Numbered from the stretch's first letter, positions 7,943 to 17,810 are shown. The stretch is 64,000 bases of DNA from Bacteroidota bacterium (GCA_029262835.1 JAJCYQ010000043.1:97123-161122); one strand, 5' to 3'. A program made the numbers and translations. Notes: a model not told the origin generated them from the sequence alone.

Positions 7943-8821
7943 ATGATTTCCATGCAAACACCCGTTACGACTCACCTCCCTCCCGATGAACTCCCACCCG
8001 TTGGGACCATGCTTCGCGCGTGGCGCAAGCACCGCGGGCTGAGCCAGATGGATCTGTCGTTCGAAGCCGACCTGTCTGCGCGACACATCAGTTTCCTCGA
8101 GACCGGCCGCTCGCACCCCTCCCGGCGCGCCCTCGGGGCTCTCGCCGATGCGCTCGCCATCCCCCTGCGCGAGCGCAACGAACTGTTCGAAGCCGCTGGA
8201 TTCGCCCACCCTTACTCGGACGCCACACTTTCGGACGACGAACTCGCCTTCCACTACGATCTCGTCCGCTCCGTGCTTGAGCGGCACGAGCCGTGGTTTG
8301 CCGTCGCCATAGACCGGCACTGGAATATCCGTATGGCGAACACCGCCGCCAGGCAGTTCCTGGACCCGTTTTTCTGCGTGGGCGCCATCGAGCCGCCCCT
8401 CGCGCCCAACCTGGCCAGGCTGCTTTTCCACCCCGCCGGGCTACGGACGTGCCTGTTGAACTGGTCCGACGTCGGCCCCCACTTCATGGACCGCCTCAGC
8501 CGCGAGCTCATCCGCAATCCGATGGATACGGAGCTCGCCGCCCTCGTCGACGAAATGGCTTCGTATGGCGGCGTGACGGGCGTTGGAAGTGACGACTCGT
8601 TCCGCAGTTCGGCACAGGACCACGCGCTCGTCCTGCATCTGTCGCTCGGCGGCATGGAGGCCCGTCTGCTTGGCACCATCATGGCCTTCGACTCCGCCCG
8701 GTCACCCGCTCTTGAAGAACTCCGTATCGAGACCTTTTTCCCGGCCGATGAAGCAACGCGGATGCAGATGGAATCAGCTGTGAACGCGCCAGGCGAAGCA
8801 GCGCGCGTTGCCGCTGGATGA
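7943..8821 (+). CDS. XRE-family regulator with MmyB-like ligand domain
   Basis: About 292 aa. The N-terminal HTH is clear (GTMLRAWRKHRGLSQMDLSFEA, then SARHISFLETGRSHPSRRAL). The C-terminal part fits the MmyB-like transcription-regulator ligand-binding domain (PAS-like): PWFAVAIDRHWNIRMAN, then NLARLLFHPAGLR, NW and SYGG. These proteins typically repress a neighbouring oxidoreductase or methyltransferase gene. The frame opens at 7892, but a strong palindrome at 7913-7935 would then lie inside the gene, so I prefer ATG 7943 (or 7952, with AGAGG 11 nt upstream). The divergent SRPBCC gene is the likeliest partner or target. Confidence 0.88.
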   Translation: MISMQTPVTTHLPPDELPPVGTMLRAWRKHRGLSQMDLSFEADLSARHISFLETGRSHPSRRALGALADALAIPLRERNELFEAAGFAHPYSDATLSDDELAFHYDLVRSVLERHEPWFAVAIDRHWNIRMANTAARQFLDPFFCVGAIEPPLAPNLARLLFHPAGLRTCLLNWSDVGPHFMDRLSRELIRNPMDTELAALVDEMASYGGVTGVGSDDSFRSSAQDHALVLHLSLGGMEARLLGTIMAFDSARSPALEELRIETFFPADEATRMQMESAVNAPGEAARVAAG

Positions 8822-8876
8822 ATCGGAGCAGGTTCCGGCGAGCATTGAACACGGACATGCGCCATATTGCTGTTGC

Positions 8877-8905
8877 TAACACTTGTGTTACTAACATATA
8901 TGTTA
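8877..8905. promoter_or_regulatory. Twin 14-bp palindromic operators
   Basis: TAACACTTGTGTTA (8877-8890) and TAACATATATGTTA (8892-8905) are each perfect palindromes with TAACA...TGTTA half-sites, centres 15 bp apart. They sit just before the GTG start of the broken ATPase gene and after the XRE gene. The 15-bp spacing puts the sites on roughly opposite faces of the helix. The regulator is unknown. Confidence 0.7.
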
Positions 8906-8918
8906 GCACATTGCGCAT

Positions 8919-9931
8919 GTGAGCGGAACGACGAAAATATCTACAGGCTTGCTGCCTCCGCACAAGCCGGATGATCTGCTGGACAGGGATCGGGAGTGGA
9001 TGCGCCTCTCAGATGCGGTCTTGGCACCCGGTCCAGGACTGGTGCTTGTCCTGGGGCATCGGCGCGCCGGGAAAAGCTTCCTTTTGACACGATTCGCCCA
9101 TGCGACCGGCGGCTTTTACTACCAGGCGACGCGCAAGTCGGACCAGGAACAGCTCAAGACGCTGTCCCGGCGGCTCGTTGATCATTTCGATGACACGTCG
9201 CTGCAGCACGCGATTTTTCCGGATTGGGAGTCGCTTCTGAGCTGGCTCCGACAGAAAGTGGTCGGAGAGCCACTTACACTCATTCTCGACGAGTTTCCAT
9301 ATCTCACCGACGCATCCCCTGCGCTGACCTCTGTCCTGCAGAGCTGGTGGGATCACGATCTGACCGATTCCCGCATCACCCTCATATTGAGCGGTAGTCA
9401 CGTATCGGCCATGAAGAAACTGGTGGAAGTCGACCAGCCGCTCTACGGACGCAGGACCGGGCGCCTGGACATTCGCCCTTTTGATTTTTATGATGCGGCG
9501 CGATTCGTGCCCGACTGGTCGCCGCGGGACCAGCTTCGTCTATACGGTATTTTTGGCGGTATGCCGGGGCATTTGACGCTGGTCGATCCCGACAGGTCGC
9601 TCAAGCAGAACGTGGCCCGACAGCTGCTGGACAGCACCGGCCGTTTGCATGACGAGGCCATCCATGCGTTCGATGCGTTTGTATCGGATGCCGACGTGCA
9701 CTATTCGATTGTGGATGCTATTGCCGGGGGCGAGCGCCGTAGGAGCCGTATTTCAACTTCTGGCACACGTTCATTGCCGACATCCGGCAGCGGGGTCTCT
9801 CTGAGTTGGTGGATCCATTGGATCTGTGGGACCGGTTCATTGCACCCCGGCTGGATGATTATATGGGGGGCGTCTTCGAAATGGCGTGCCGCCAGTTCGT
9901 CATGCGAACGGAGTTCCGTCCAGCGATATGA
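8919..9931 (+). pseudogene. AAA ATPase (archaeal-ATPase/DUF234 type), internal deletion
   Basis: The first 270 codons encode an intact P-loop ATPase: Walker A GHRRAGKS, Walker B LTLILDEFPYL, sensor-like LILSGSHVSAM, then RRTGRLDIRPF and GIFGGMPGHL. The frame is then lost near 9735, after DAIAGGER. Another frame resumes after a TAG at 9740-9742 with the expected C-terminal nuclease-like part (EPYFNFWHTFIADIR, YMGGVFEMACRQFV) and stops at 9929-9931. The winged-helix segment of about 80 residues that normally lies between them is missing, so one deletion removed it and shifted the frame. The last part of the C-terminal domain is also missing, apparently at the junction with the next gene fragment. 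Confidence 0.8.
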
Positions 9932-11193
9932 ACGGGCGGTTGGACGTCTGGTATCGCCGTTCGGAGGGAGGAGACTGGAAGAAAGACCGGGTTGCCCAGA
10001 TCAGCCCGAGCTGGACCACGCCCGAAGGCTATGCCGTATTTGACATTGCGCTACAGGTGGACGATCAAGCAACAGACCGACCACTGTTCTTCACGCATTC
10101 CGCTGAGGACCCACGGAGCGGTCACGATCACTTCGGGTATTCCCTTGGGGCCGTCCCGTTCAAGCCCAGCGCGTCTGATTTCGAATTCCTGGGCAACGAA
10201 ATCTCAGACGAACAACCCTTCACACTGCTGTTGTCTCATCCACCACAATATTACATCTATGGTAGTCGTGGTCTGATCGTTCACTCTGCTCCTGCGGAGC
10301 AGGACGATTCAGTTCTGGGAAAAAGAGCGGAGCAGTTTGATCTGTATGAGGGCGTCATTAATCCGACGGGACAGCCTATCCACTTCACGGTCTCAGAAGC
10401 CGACCATGTGACGACAGCGGTGGTTGGAAGCATGCTGACCATTACGTATCCGGACTCGTGGTCGGGGCTGGATAGGCTGCGTCTTGAAATGACCCACGAC
10501 ACCGATGAATTGACGGTACGTGAGTTCAATTTCATGGTGATATCTGACGACATGAACTATCCGGATTGGACGGCTCCCAGTTCGCTGGACTACAACTACT
10601 CAATGACCATCGTGGGTACGTTCGATGAATCGGAAGGCATAAACATGGAGGACGGCCCCATGTTGGGCGTCTTCGTGAACGGTGAACTGACCGGCGTATC
10701 GAGAGCACGCGAACACGACGGCCAGGTATTTCTGGTGACAACCGTGTACAGCAATGATTCCGAGGCCCAGATTGACCTTGTCGGATACACGGTCACGGCC
10801 GACGAACAGTTTCCGATCGCACAAACGGTTACAATGCAGAACGGGGGCAGCGCCGGGATGTTGTGGAATCCGCTCAACCTGGGGGCTGTCCGCACAGATC
10901 GCGAAGTTGCTGACGAATCCATCCCAGTAGAGCTACAGATTTCGTCCGCCTACCCGAATCCGGCGTCGGACCACGTCTCACTGGAGTTGAACACGCAGCG
11001 AGCGGGCCGCGTGTCAGTCTCCGTTGTCGACATGCTGGGCCGAAGAACAATGGTTTACAGCAATCCTCATCCTGGCACCGGTCATCACAGCCTTTCCATT
11101 CCGCTGAAGGACTACGCGGCGGGAGCATACCGGATGGTGGTTGAATCAGGGGACAGCCGAACCTCCCGGTCTATCACGCTGGTCAAACGCTGA
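9928..11193 (+). pseudogene. 5'-truncated secreted protein with T9SS sorting domain
   Basis: 421 codons from the ATG at 9928. The C-terminal 80 residues form a type A T9SS sorting domain: SAYPNPASDHVSLEL, SVVDMLGRR, HSLSIPL, YAAGAYRMVVES and SRSITLVKR. The rest looks like beta-sandwich modules of a cell-surface protein. There is no signal peptide, although every T9SS cargo needs one, and the frame begins in mid-domain exactly where the ATPase relic ends. I therefore read it as a gene whose 5' part was lost in the same rearrangement. It could still be translated from the ATG, but the product would stay in the cytoplasm. Confidence 0.68.
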
Positions 11194-11223
11194 ACGTGAC
11201 TCCGTCCACAGTTTCAACGGGCC

Positions 11224-13812
11224 TTAGTCAGATCGGAGTGCCGTAGCTGGATCCGTGGCAACTGTTCGGAATGATTGGGCAGCAATTGTAACGAATGATG
11301 CCAGAAAAACGGCCCCGATCGCGAGCAGATAGACGGCCGGTCCTATGTCCGTGTGGAAGGCGTAATTTTCGAGCCATTTCTTTGAGAAGACCGCGCCCAA
11401 CGGCACGGCTATTACCGATCCCAGCAGGATGAGCCCGGCAAAACCCCGGAAAATGAGGATCACCAAGCTTGCACGTGATGCGCCGAGCACCCGACGAACA
11501 CTGAGTTCCTTCGTGCGGTTCTGGACCGTCAAGGACGTCAGCCCGAGAAGCCCGAGAAGCGCGAGCAGGATGGCAGACGTTGATGCCATATTGATGACCC
11601 GTCCCCACCTGAGGTCCGAGGCGTAGACGCGCTCCATGCGATCATCCATGAACTCGTACTCAAACGGCACATCGGTCGACACGGATTTCCAGACCGATTC
11701 AAGGCGGCCTACCACGTCATCGACGTGGCCTGGGGCCAGCCGGACGTACAGGTAGCGGAAGGACTCCGGACTTCCCACGGACATCATCAGTGGGCCGACC
11801 TCCTGATACAAGGACGCGAAACGAAAATCGGATGTGATGCCGACCACAACGGGCGCGGGCTGGATTGGAAACCATTCTGGCAGGGGTTTGCCGATTGGGT
11901 CCTCCAGCGCGAATCGCTCCACGAACGCGTGATTCACAACGACGGCCGATGAGTCCGAGGCCAGGTCAGCATTGAAGCCGCGGCCGTCTTCCATGTCAAT
12001 GTTCATGACATCCAGGAAGCGGTGGTCGGTTTCAAGCATGTCAATAGTCGACTTGGTCCCATCAAAGTCCCCGGTGAAGCCAATCGAGCCACGATATCCG
12101 AGCGACGAACTTGCGAGCGTCATGTCCACGACCGCCGCGTCATTGGCCAAGGCGTCCCGATAGCGGTCTCTTGCAACCTCGCCAGCCAGGCCATTCAGAT
12201 TGACAAGAACGACCTGATCCGTTTCGTACCCGCGATCCTGTTCCCGGATGAAATCCGCCTGCTCCCGCATGACCAATGTTGCAATAATGAGCAACACCGA
12301 TACCGTGAACTGGAACGTGACGAGCCCCTTGGTGAAGAAGTTGGATCCAGCGACGCGAACGCGGCTCTTCAGTACATCAATAGGCCGGAAAGCGGATAGG
12401 ACGACTGCCGGGTAGCTTCCGGAAATAAGCCCCGTAAGGGCGACAATCAACAGTATGCCAAGCGGGATGCTCCAATCATTAAAAAGTGAGAATGAGAGGG
12501 CTCGGTCCGTAAGGTCGTTGAACACCGGCAGCAGGTACCAGGCGGTCACCATGCCCAGCGCGGTCGCCAGCAATGTCATGAAAAACGCTTCGCCCCAGAA
12601 TTGTGCAAGGAGTTGACCCCTGACCGCTCCGACGGCCTTGCGGATGCCCACTTCCCGGCTGCGCCCCAGGCTGCGTCCAATAGCCAGGGTCATGAAATTG
12701 ATGCACGCGATGAGCAGAATCGCGATGCCGAGTCCAATCAGGATGAACGAGTATGCCGGGTCACTGGCGTTCGTCAAGTACATCTCCGACAGCGGGACGG
12801 CGCGCCACGTGGCCGGCTGAACACCGTCTGGAATGGCTTCGCGTGCTCTGAGCCGCTCCAGGTATTCAGCGCTCACCAATGCATACTGTTTAGCCAATGC
12901 ATCGTCCACCGATTCTATGTCACTGCCTGGACGCAATCGGGCGTATATCGTCACAAGCGACCACCCATATTGGTCCACGGCCTGGGGAAACCGGGCAGGA
13001 ATCCAGTCTTCGATGGGGGCCAGCACCTCGTACTGGATGGATGAATTCGGAGGCGGATTTTCCGTAACTGCCACCACGTCATATGTGCCATACGTCGTGC
13101 CGACGCGTACCTCAAGAGATGACCCGACCGCATTCTCCGTACCCAGCAAACGGACTGCGGAAGAGCGGGACAACACAACACCGTCGCCCGACGGGTCGCC
13201 CGAGATCACGGGGAACGGAAACACGGAATTGAATGCCCGGTCTGCGAACAGCGTATGCGCCTCGAAAATTTTACCGTCCCTTCGCACGAAGACTTCGTCG
13301 TCCCAAATCCGTGTGGACGCTTCAATGCCGGGCACGTCCGAAGTGAGGAAATCTGCAAGCGGAAGCGACATGTTGGTGTTTCCGGGGTTGTAGTCACCCT
13401 CGGCATCTGCTCGCCATTCCTGGATTTGAACAATGTCCTCATGCCCGTCGAGTACCTGGTCGAACGTCCATTCGTACCGGACGAATAGCAGGATGAGGAT
13501 GGCCAGGGCAATACCTATCGAGAGGCCGGACAGGTTTATGAGACCCTGGATTTTCTGCTTGTTCAGCGTGCGCAGGGCAAGGGTCGCGTAGTTCTTCAGC
13601 ATGAGGGATCTCCAGCTAAGGGATTGCAAAATGAAAGACGGGGCGGAGGCGAGGACCTGTCGGATGTACCAGGTGCGTGCCCGGACCGGTCCATCGGACC
13701 GGGAGTAGGCGGCGTACAGCTCGTCCAGGTCGCCCATGACCTCGTCACGGTCGGCCGGGTGTACGCATAATTCGAGCACGGCCCGAAGGAGGTAGGGTGG
13801 ACGTGCGTTCAT
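11224..13812 (-). CDS. Orphan FtsX/MacB-type ABC permease (ADOP-like)
   Basis: 862 aa from ATG 13812. An N-terminal cytoplasmic helical domain (PPYLLRAVLELC, EVMGDLDELY) of the PadR-associated type is followed by two FtsX permease units. Each unit has a MacB-like periplasmic domain (about 110-290 and about 520-660) and three to four membrane helices (for example IGIALAILILLFVRYEWTFDQ and LLAFRPI-like linker ALRTLNK). No ATPase gene is adjacent. The start codon overlaps the padR stop (ATGA), so translation is coupled to PadR. PadR-ADOP pairs are common in Acidobacteria and Rhodothermales-like genomes; the transported substrate is unknown (antimicrobial or lipoprotein export suspected for the family). 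Confidence 0.88.
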   Translation of the reverse strand: MNARPPYLLRAVLELCVHPADRDEVMGDLDELYAAYSRSDGPVRARTWYIRQVLASAPSFILQSLSWRSLMLKNYATLALRTLNKQKIQGLINLSGLSIGIALAILILLFVRYEWTFDQVLDGHEDIVQIQEWRADAEGDYNPGNTNMSLPLADFLTSDVPGIEASTRIWDDEVFVRRDGKIFEAHTLFADRAFNSVFPFPVISGDPSGDGVVLSRSSAVRLLGTENAVGSSLEVRVGTTYGTYDVVAVTENPPPNSSIQYEVLAPIEDWIPARFPQAVDQYGWSLVTIYARLRPGSDIESVDDALAKQYALVSAEYLERLRAREAIPDGVQPATWRAVPLSEMYLTNASDPAYSFILIGLGIAILLIACINFMTLAIGRSLGRSREVGIRKAVGAVRGQLLAQFWGEAFFMTLLATALGMVTAWYLLPVFNDLTDRALSFSLFNDWSIPLGILLIVALTGLISGSYPAVVLSAFRPIDVLKSRVRVAGSNFFTKGLVTFQFTVSVLLIIATLVMREQADFIREQDRGYETDQVVLVNLNGLAGEVARDRYRDALANDAAVVDMTLASSSLGYRGSIGFTGDFDGTKSTIDMLETDHRFLDVMNIDMEDGRGFNADLASDSSAVVVNHAFVERFALEDPIGKPLPEWFPIQPAPVVVGITSDFRFASLYQEVGPLMMSVGSPESFRYLYVRLAPGHVDDVVGRLESVWKSVSTDVPFEYEFMDDRMERVYASDLRWGRVINMASTSAILLALLGLLGLTSLTVQNRTKELSVRRVLGASRASLVILIFRGFAGLILLGSVIAVPLGAVFSKKWLENYAFHTDIGPAVYLLAIGAVFLASFVTIAAQSFRTVATDPATALRSD

Positions 13813-14123
13813 GGGGCCCAGGACAATGCGGACACGTCCTGCCACATGGACTCGTATTCGGCCCGGGACCGCTCAAGCGCCGCCACCCCGTTGGCCGTCA
13901 ATCGGTACATGCGTTTCCGGCGTCCGCCGCGTTCGGCCGTTGGACGGCCTGTGTGCGATCGGAGGAGCCCTGCACGCGCGAGCCGCTTCAGCGGAGCATA
14001 GACGCCCGCAATGGACCATTCTTCGGATGTCGATTGCTGTAAATGGTCCAGGACGGACGCGCCATACGCATCGTCCTGCAGCTTCCAGACGGCCAGCAAT
14101 ATGAGTTCATCGGATCGTGACAT
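13809..14123 (-). CDS. PadR-family transcriptional regulator
   Basis: 104 aa compact winged helix: ELILLAVWKLQDDAYGASVLDHL, then WSIAGVYAPLKRLARAGLL, the wing GRPTAERGGRRKRMYRLT and a short C-terminal helix. It is translationally coupled by ATGA overlap to the orphan FtsX permease, the usual partner. A 13-bp perfect palindrome touches the start codon and is a natural autoregulatory operator. Note the divergent broken paralogue at 14230-14508. Confidence 0.92.
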   Translation of the reverse strand: MSRSDELILLAVWKLQDDAYGASVLDHLQQSTSEEWSIAGVYAPLKRLARAGLLRSHTGRPTAERGGRRKRMYRLTANGVAALERSRAEYESMWQDVSALSWAP

Positions 14124-14124
14124 G

Positions 14125-14137
14125 GCATAACTTATGC
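14125..14137. promoter_or_regulatory. Palindrome at padR start, candidate operator
   Basis: GCATAA-c-TTATGC is a perfect 13-bp palindrome whose left edge is 1 bp from the padR start codon (14121-14123). PadR proteins commonly autorepress from such sites. Confidence 0.55.
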
Positions 14138-14229
14138 GAGGCGAAACAAATAAGGTTGCAACGACTCACAACTTTTCCTGCGTCCCTGTTTGATGAGTGA
14201 GGCGACTGAAACTTCATACTATTCGTTCA

Positions 14230-14508
14230 GAAAAATTGCTGCTGCTCACCATCTGGCGTCTGCAGGACGATGCCTACGGTGTGCGGATTCTGGAATCCAT
14301 GTACCGATCCACCGGTCGTGACTGGTCGATTGGTTCCATATAGGCCCCGTTGCACAGGTTGCAGAGAAAGAACCTCGTTAAGACAACGGAGGGTGCCGTG
14401 GACCCCGACCGGGGAGGGCGGCCAACGGTCCTGTATCATCTGACGATTGCATCCCAGTTCCGCAAGATTGCCAACACAAACCCGGCCGTCGAGTTGCGCG
14501 GTGACTGA
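14230..14508 (+). pseudogene. PadR relic with in-frame amber codon
   Basis: The plus-strand frame reads EKLLLLTIWRLQDDAYGVRI, then RDWSIGSI, then TAG at 14341-14343, then APLHRLQRKNLVKTTEG and RGGRPTVLYHLT, with a stop at 14506-14508. Aligned with the intact PadR (SIAGVYAPLKRL), the amber replaces the conserved tyrosine. No good start codon is visible. It is oriented away from padR; the permease expected beside it is missing, so this is the remnant of a second PadR-permease module. Confidence 0.82.
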
Positions 14509-14527
14509 GCCAGCGGCGACATTCAGA

Positions 14528-15301
14528 TCATTCCCGGGAACGCCGCGGCATCTTTGAATCCAAGATTCCGGAGTCGATGTGTCCCGATTCCAGATCCAAC
14601 AGAGGTTCAGCGTCGGCCTGCTGGTCCTGGACCAGGCTGGATTGCGAGCTTCCCTGAAGTTTGGCGGTAAGCGCTCGGAGTTTTGAGACCCCATTTTTCA
14701 TGTGGCGTCTCAGAGCCCAGCGGCCAGCCGCGAAGGTCACGCCCATGGATAGCGCGACAAATGATAGCCCGGGAACGGCGCCCAATCCCATAAACTCGGA
14801 CGCGAAAAAGAGCGCACCAATCCCAACGAGGGGAATGGGTAGATAAAATGGCAGCGCGGTGAGCGGTCCGTTCCAGCTGACACTGATTTTGGTTTTGGCC
14901 TGATCTTTCAAGGCTGTTACGTGAGCGGCATTCGTCGTGCCCCACGGTGAGCTCCATTCATAAACAGAGTCTCTGACGGAAATCTCACCCTTGGACTGAA
15001 AGAACTCCCGGAATGACGCAAGCAGAACTTCCCACTCCGCAGCTGTTATTTCGTGATCCACCTGGACTTGGTCATAGAATGAGAACGGTCCTCCCCAAAA
15101 CGTCTGTTCAGGACGGAGGCGTTGCAACTCGATGTCTTGAATCGCTCTGCTGATTTGTTTCGGGTTTATTCCCGACTCCGAGGCGATTTCCTCCAGCTCT
15201 TGAAGAGTCAACCCGAGGCTATCCTCTGCCGTGGTGTGATGGGATTTCACAGCAGCCCTTTTGAGGATTTCAGCCGTTTCCTTCTCGTTGAACACTTTCA
15301 T
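14528..15301 (-). CDS. Conserved membrane protein of unknown function
   Basis: 257 aa from ATG 15301 (MKVFNEKE...). The N-terminal helical module is EILKRAAV, then GLTLQELEEIASESGINPKQISRAI, a pattern I have seen in many uncharacterised membrane-associated proteins. The middle (about 75-150) looks like a beta-rich START-like stretch (SWNGPLTALP). Two close hydrophobic helices follow at about 153-195 (LVGIGALFFASEF, SFVALSMGVTFAAG), then a basic helix and an acidic tail. Function is not recognised. It stands alone between two pseudogenes. Confidence 0.6.
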   Translation of the reverse strand: MKVFNEKETAEILKRAAVKSHHTTAEDSLGLTLQELEEIASESGINPKQISRAIQDIELQRLRPEQTFWGGPFSFYDQVQVDHEITAAEWEVLLASFREFFQSKGEISVRDSVYEWSSPWGTTNAAHVTALKDQAKTKISVSWNGPLTALPFYLPIPLVGIGALFFASEFMGLGAVPGLSFVALSMGVTFAAGRWALRRHMKNGVSKLRALTAKLQGSSQSSLVQDQQADAEPLLDLESGHIDSGILDSKMPRRSRE

Positions 15302-15629
15302 TAACGTCGCTTGTCGGGTGTGCAATAGTGGACCCATACGTCTGAGTAGATCCGAGGGTACAAGGTCGAGGTTATTTGTGTCCTACGCACGACGATCGTT
15401 GTCAATCCACTTGTGTTTAGGAGGCGATACAGTTTTCCCGGCGGCAACAGGCCGCCTGAGCGATAGCGAGTGGGCGATAGATTCAGGGAAATGGCCCAAA
15501 ACGGGCGTTCGGGGCCGTTATGGCTCTGAATCCGTGGAAGATCGAGATGGGTGTGCCAGAACCGGCTTCTGTTAGCACGGCCGTTGCAAGAGAAGGGGAC
15601 AGTAACCAACCCAAACGCTCTCCAAGACC
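15302..15629. other. Gene-free spacer
   Basis: 328 bp between the minus-strand membrane protein and the plus-strand secreted-protein relic. The only open frame is a short minus-strand one (15301-15609) with no recognisable features. I see no tRNA, repeat or strong hairpin here. Confidence 0.5.
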
Positions 15630-16276
15630 ATGAAAAACGTCGCCACTCTCGCTCTCCACGACCGCCTTCGCCCAGTCCAACACGGCCACGCAGAATGTAT
15701 CCATCAACGTTGCTGAAATCGCCGTTATCGAGGTGAGTGGCAATGTCTCGATGACCACCAGTTCAGCGACCGCTGGTCAGGCCCCCGACGCCGCCACGGC
15801 TTCCGGTTCTTACAATGTGACCACTAAAAGCGTGTTGAAAAACCATCGCACACCCTTCTGCGGCGACGAAACGCCATCTGCTGCGTTGTCCCTCCTTCGA
15901 ATAGCGTTGCTATTCGGCGTCGGGACGCCTTGCATCTGTCATTCCGGCGCTCGCATCTTTGCGCACGCTGGTTCTTCAACACGCTTCTAACGGCACCGAC
16001 AAGAAGATCACCGCCGAGCACGACTCCAGAATGCCGAACGGCCTCTCGCTCACCGCAACGATGGCCGCTCCGGAAGGCAAGAAGGAACTGTCGCTCAATG
16101 CCGTCACGCTCGTCTCCAACATCACCCAGGTCCGCGGAACAGGTCTCTCAATGAGCTACGAAGCCGTAGCCACAGTGGACGCCAAGCCTGACTCCTACAC
16201 CCGAATGGTTACCTACACGATCACGGAGAGTGGAGCGAATGGACCTGCACGTGACCGCGGCAACCGCGTATTCTAG
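15630..16276 (+). pseudogene. Secreted/surface protein gene broken by a MITE
   Basis: The frame begins ATG at 15630 with a signal-peptide-like MKNVATLAL. A one-base surplus near 15657 breaks the join to TTAFAQSNTATQNVSINVAEI, and a 161-bp MITE interrupts the gene at SGSYNVTT. Removing the element and one TA gives VTTNGTDKKITAEHD in one frame and continues to the stop at 16274-16276. Repetitive short beta strands (SLTATMAAPEGKKELSLNAVTLV) suggest a secreted or envelope beta-sandwich protein of about 160 residues; family not recognised. Confidence 0.8.
15827..15987. mobile_element. MITE copy 1, 161 bp, TA target duplication
   Basis: Bounded by TA at 15825-15826 and 15988-15989. Imperfect terminal inverted repeats: left AAAGCGTGTTGAAAAACCA, right (reverse complement) GAAGCGTGTTGAAGAACCA. 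It has no coding capacity. TA duplication and these ends suggest mobilisation by an IS630/Tc1-mariner-type transposase located elsewhere. Confidence 0.85.
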
Positions 16277-16289
16277 GACACGCCCCGCC

Positions 16290-17810
16290 CTAGGGCATGG
16301 ACAGCTCCATTTTCGGAGCGCTGACATTGACCCGGTCGAGTAGCGTGGCGCTCGCCGCATTGAGGCCAATGACATCCACCTGAATATCGCGTTTTCGGAA
16401 CTTCAGAACGGCTTTGTCAATGGCCGCCACGGCCGACGCATCCCAGATGTGGGCGGTCGACAGGTCGAGTACGATGCGGTCAACGTCCTCCTGGAAGTCA
16501 AAGTGGGCTATGAAACCCGTGACGGTCACGAAAAAGAGATCGCCGTTCACGGTGTACGTCCGGACGCGACCGTCCGGGCTGAGGGTATCTTCCATGAACG
16601 CCAGGTCAGCCACTTTTCGGGCAAACAGCAGCGCGCTAAGGATGACGCCTACGAAGACGCCCATGGCCAGGTCGTGCGTGAAGACGACGGTGCCGACCGT
16701 CACCACCATGACGAATGTTTCGCTGAGCGGCATGGTCCGCATGGTGCGCAGCGATGCCCAGTCGAAGGTGCCGATCGATACCATGAACATTACGGCCACC
16801 AGTGCTCCCATCGGAATCAGGACCAGCCAATCGGCCAGCACCAGGATGAAAAAGAGCAGGAAGAGGCCCGATGCGAGGGTTGACAGGCGGCCGCGTCCAC
16901 CTGAATTGATGTTGATGACGGACTGACCAATCATGGCGCAGCCGGCCATGCCGCCGAAAAACCCGGTGACGATGTTGGCAATGCCCTGGCCCGTCGATTC
17001 CCGATTCTTGTCGCTCGGCGTATCGGTCATTTCGTCGACAATGGAGGCGGTGAGCAGTGATTCGATGAGACCCACCATGGCGAGCGCCACCGATACAGGA
17101 AAAATGATGCGGAGCGTATCTATCGAAAAAGGAACAGACGGAAGACTGAAAAGCGGCAGGGCCGTTGGCAGTGCTCCCATGTCACCGACGCGGCTCAGGC
17201 CCTCGGGCAGGAGGAGAGAGGCGGCCGTCAGGACCAGTATGGCCACGAGAGGCGATGGGACAAGACTTGTCACGCGCGGCAGAAGGTAGATGATGGCCAG
17301 GCCGGCGCCGACAACAGCGTACATTATCCACCCGGCACCCACGAACAGCGGCAGCTGCGCCATGAAGATGAGAATGGCGAGCGAGTTTACGAACCCGACC
17401 ATGACCGACTTCGGGACGAACTTCATGTACCGGCCCAGTTTGAACCAGCCGAATACGATCTGGAGGATGCCCGTCAGGATGGTGGCTGCGAAAAGATATT
17501 CCAGCCCGTGATCCCGCACGAGCACGATCATGAGGAGGGCCATGGCGCCCGTCGCCGCCGATATCATGCCCGGACGGCCACCCACGAACGCGGTAACGAC
17601 GGCAATCGAGAACGATGCGTAGAGTCCAACTTTCGGGTCCACGCCCGCGATGATGGAAAACGCAATGGCTTCAGGAATCAGGGCGAGGGCCACGACGACG
17701 CCGGCGAGCAGGTCACCGCGGACGTTTGAAAACCATTGCTCCTGGAGCGATCGGGTACTGGGAATGGAGAGGCCGTAGCGGCGGTCCCCAAGAATGGAAC
17801 GGAGATTCAA
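16290..17810 (-). CDS. SulP-family anion transporter with STAS domain
   Basis: 506 aa. It has 10-14 hydrophobic helices with SulP marks: [35 protein letters not shown] (N-terminal signature), [15 protein letters not shown], and [21 protein letters not shown]. The C-terminal cytoplasmic STAS domain runs from about residue 420 ([36 protein letters not shown]). It probably carries sulfate or bicarbonate; the compact size and unsplit STAS fit bacterial bicarbonate/sulfate types. No carbonic anhydrase or sulfate-assimilation gene is adjacent to settle the substrate. Confidence 0.93.
   Translation of the reverse strand: MNLRSILGDRRYGLSIPSTRSLQEQWFSNVRGDLLAGVVVALALIPEAIAFSIIAGVDPKVGLYASFSIAVVTAFVGGRPGMISAATGAMALLMIVLVRDHGLEYLFAATILTGILQIVFGWFKLGRYMKFVPKSVMVGFVNSLAILIFMAQLPLFVGAGWIMYAVVGAGLAIIYLLPRVTSLVPSPLVAILVLTAASLLLPEGLSRVGDMGALPTALPLFSLPSVPFSIDTLRIIFPVSVALAMVGLIESLLTASIVDEMTDTPSDKNRESTGQGIANIVTGFFGGMAGCAMIGQSVININSGGRGRLSTLASGLFLLFFILVLADWLVLIPMGALVAVMFMVSIGTFDWASLRTMRTMPLSETFVMVVTVGTVVFTHDLAMGVFVGVILSALLFARKVADLAFMEDTLSPDGRVRTYTVNGDLFFVTVTGFIAHFDFQEDVDRIVLDLSTAHIWDASAVAAIDKAVLKFRKRDIQVDVIGLNAASATLLDRVNVSAPKMELSMP

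Noticed and set aside
15301..15609. Minus-strand ORF in the spacer before the MITE-broken gene
   Set aside because: No motifs, no sensible start, and composition unlike coding sequence nearby.
16449..16883. Plus-strand frame inside the SulP gene
   Set aside because: His/Asp-rich composition typical of antisense reading of membrane helices.
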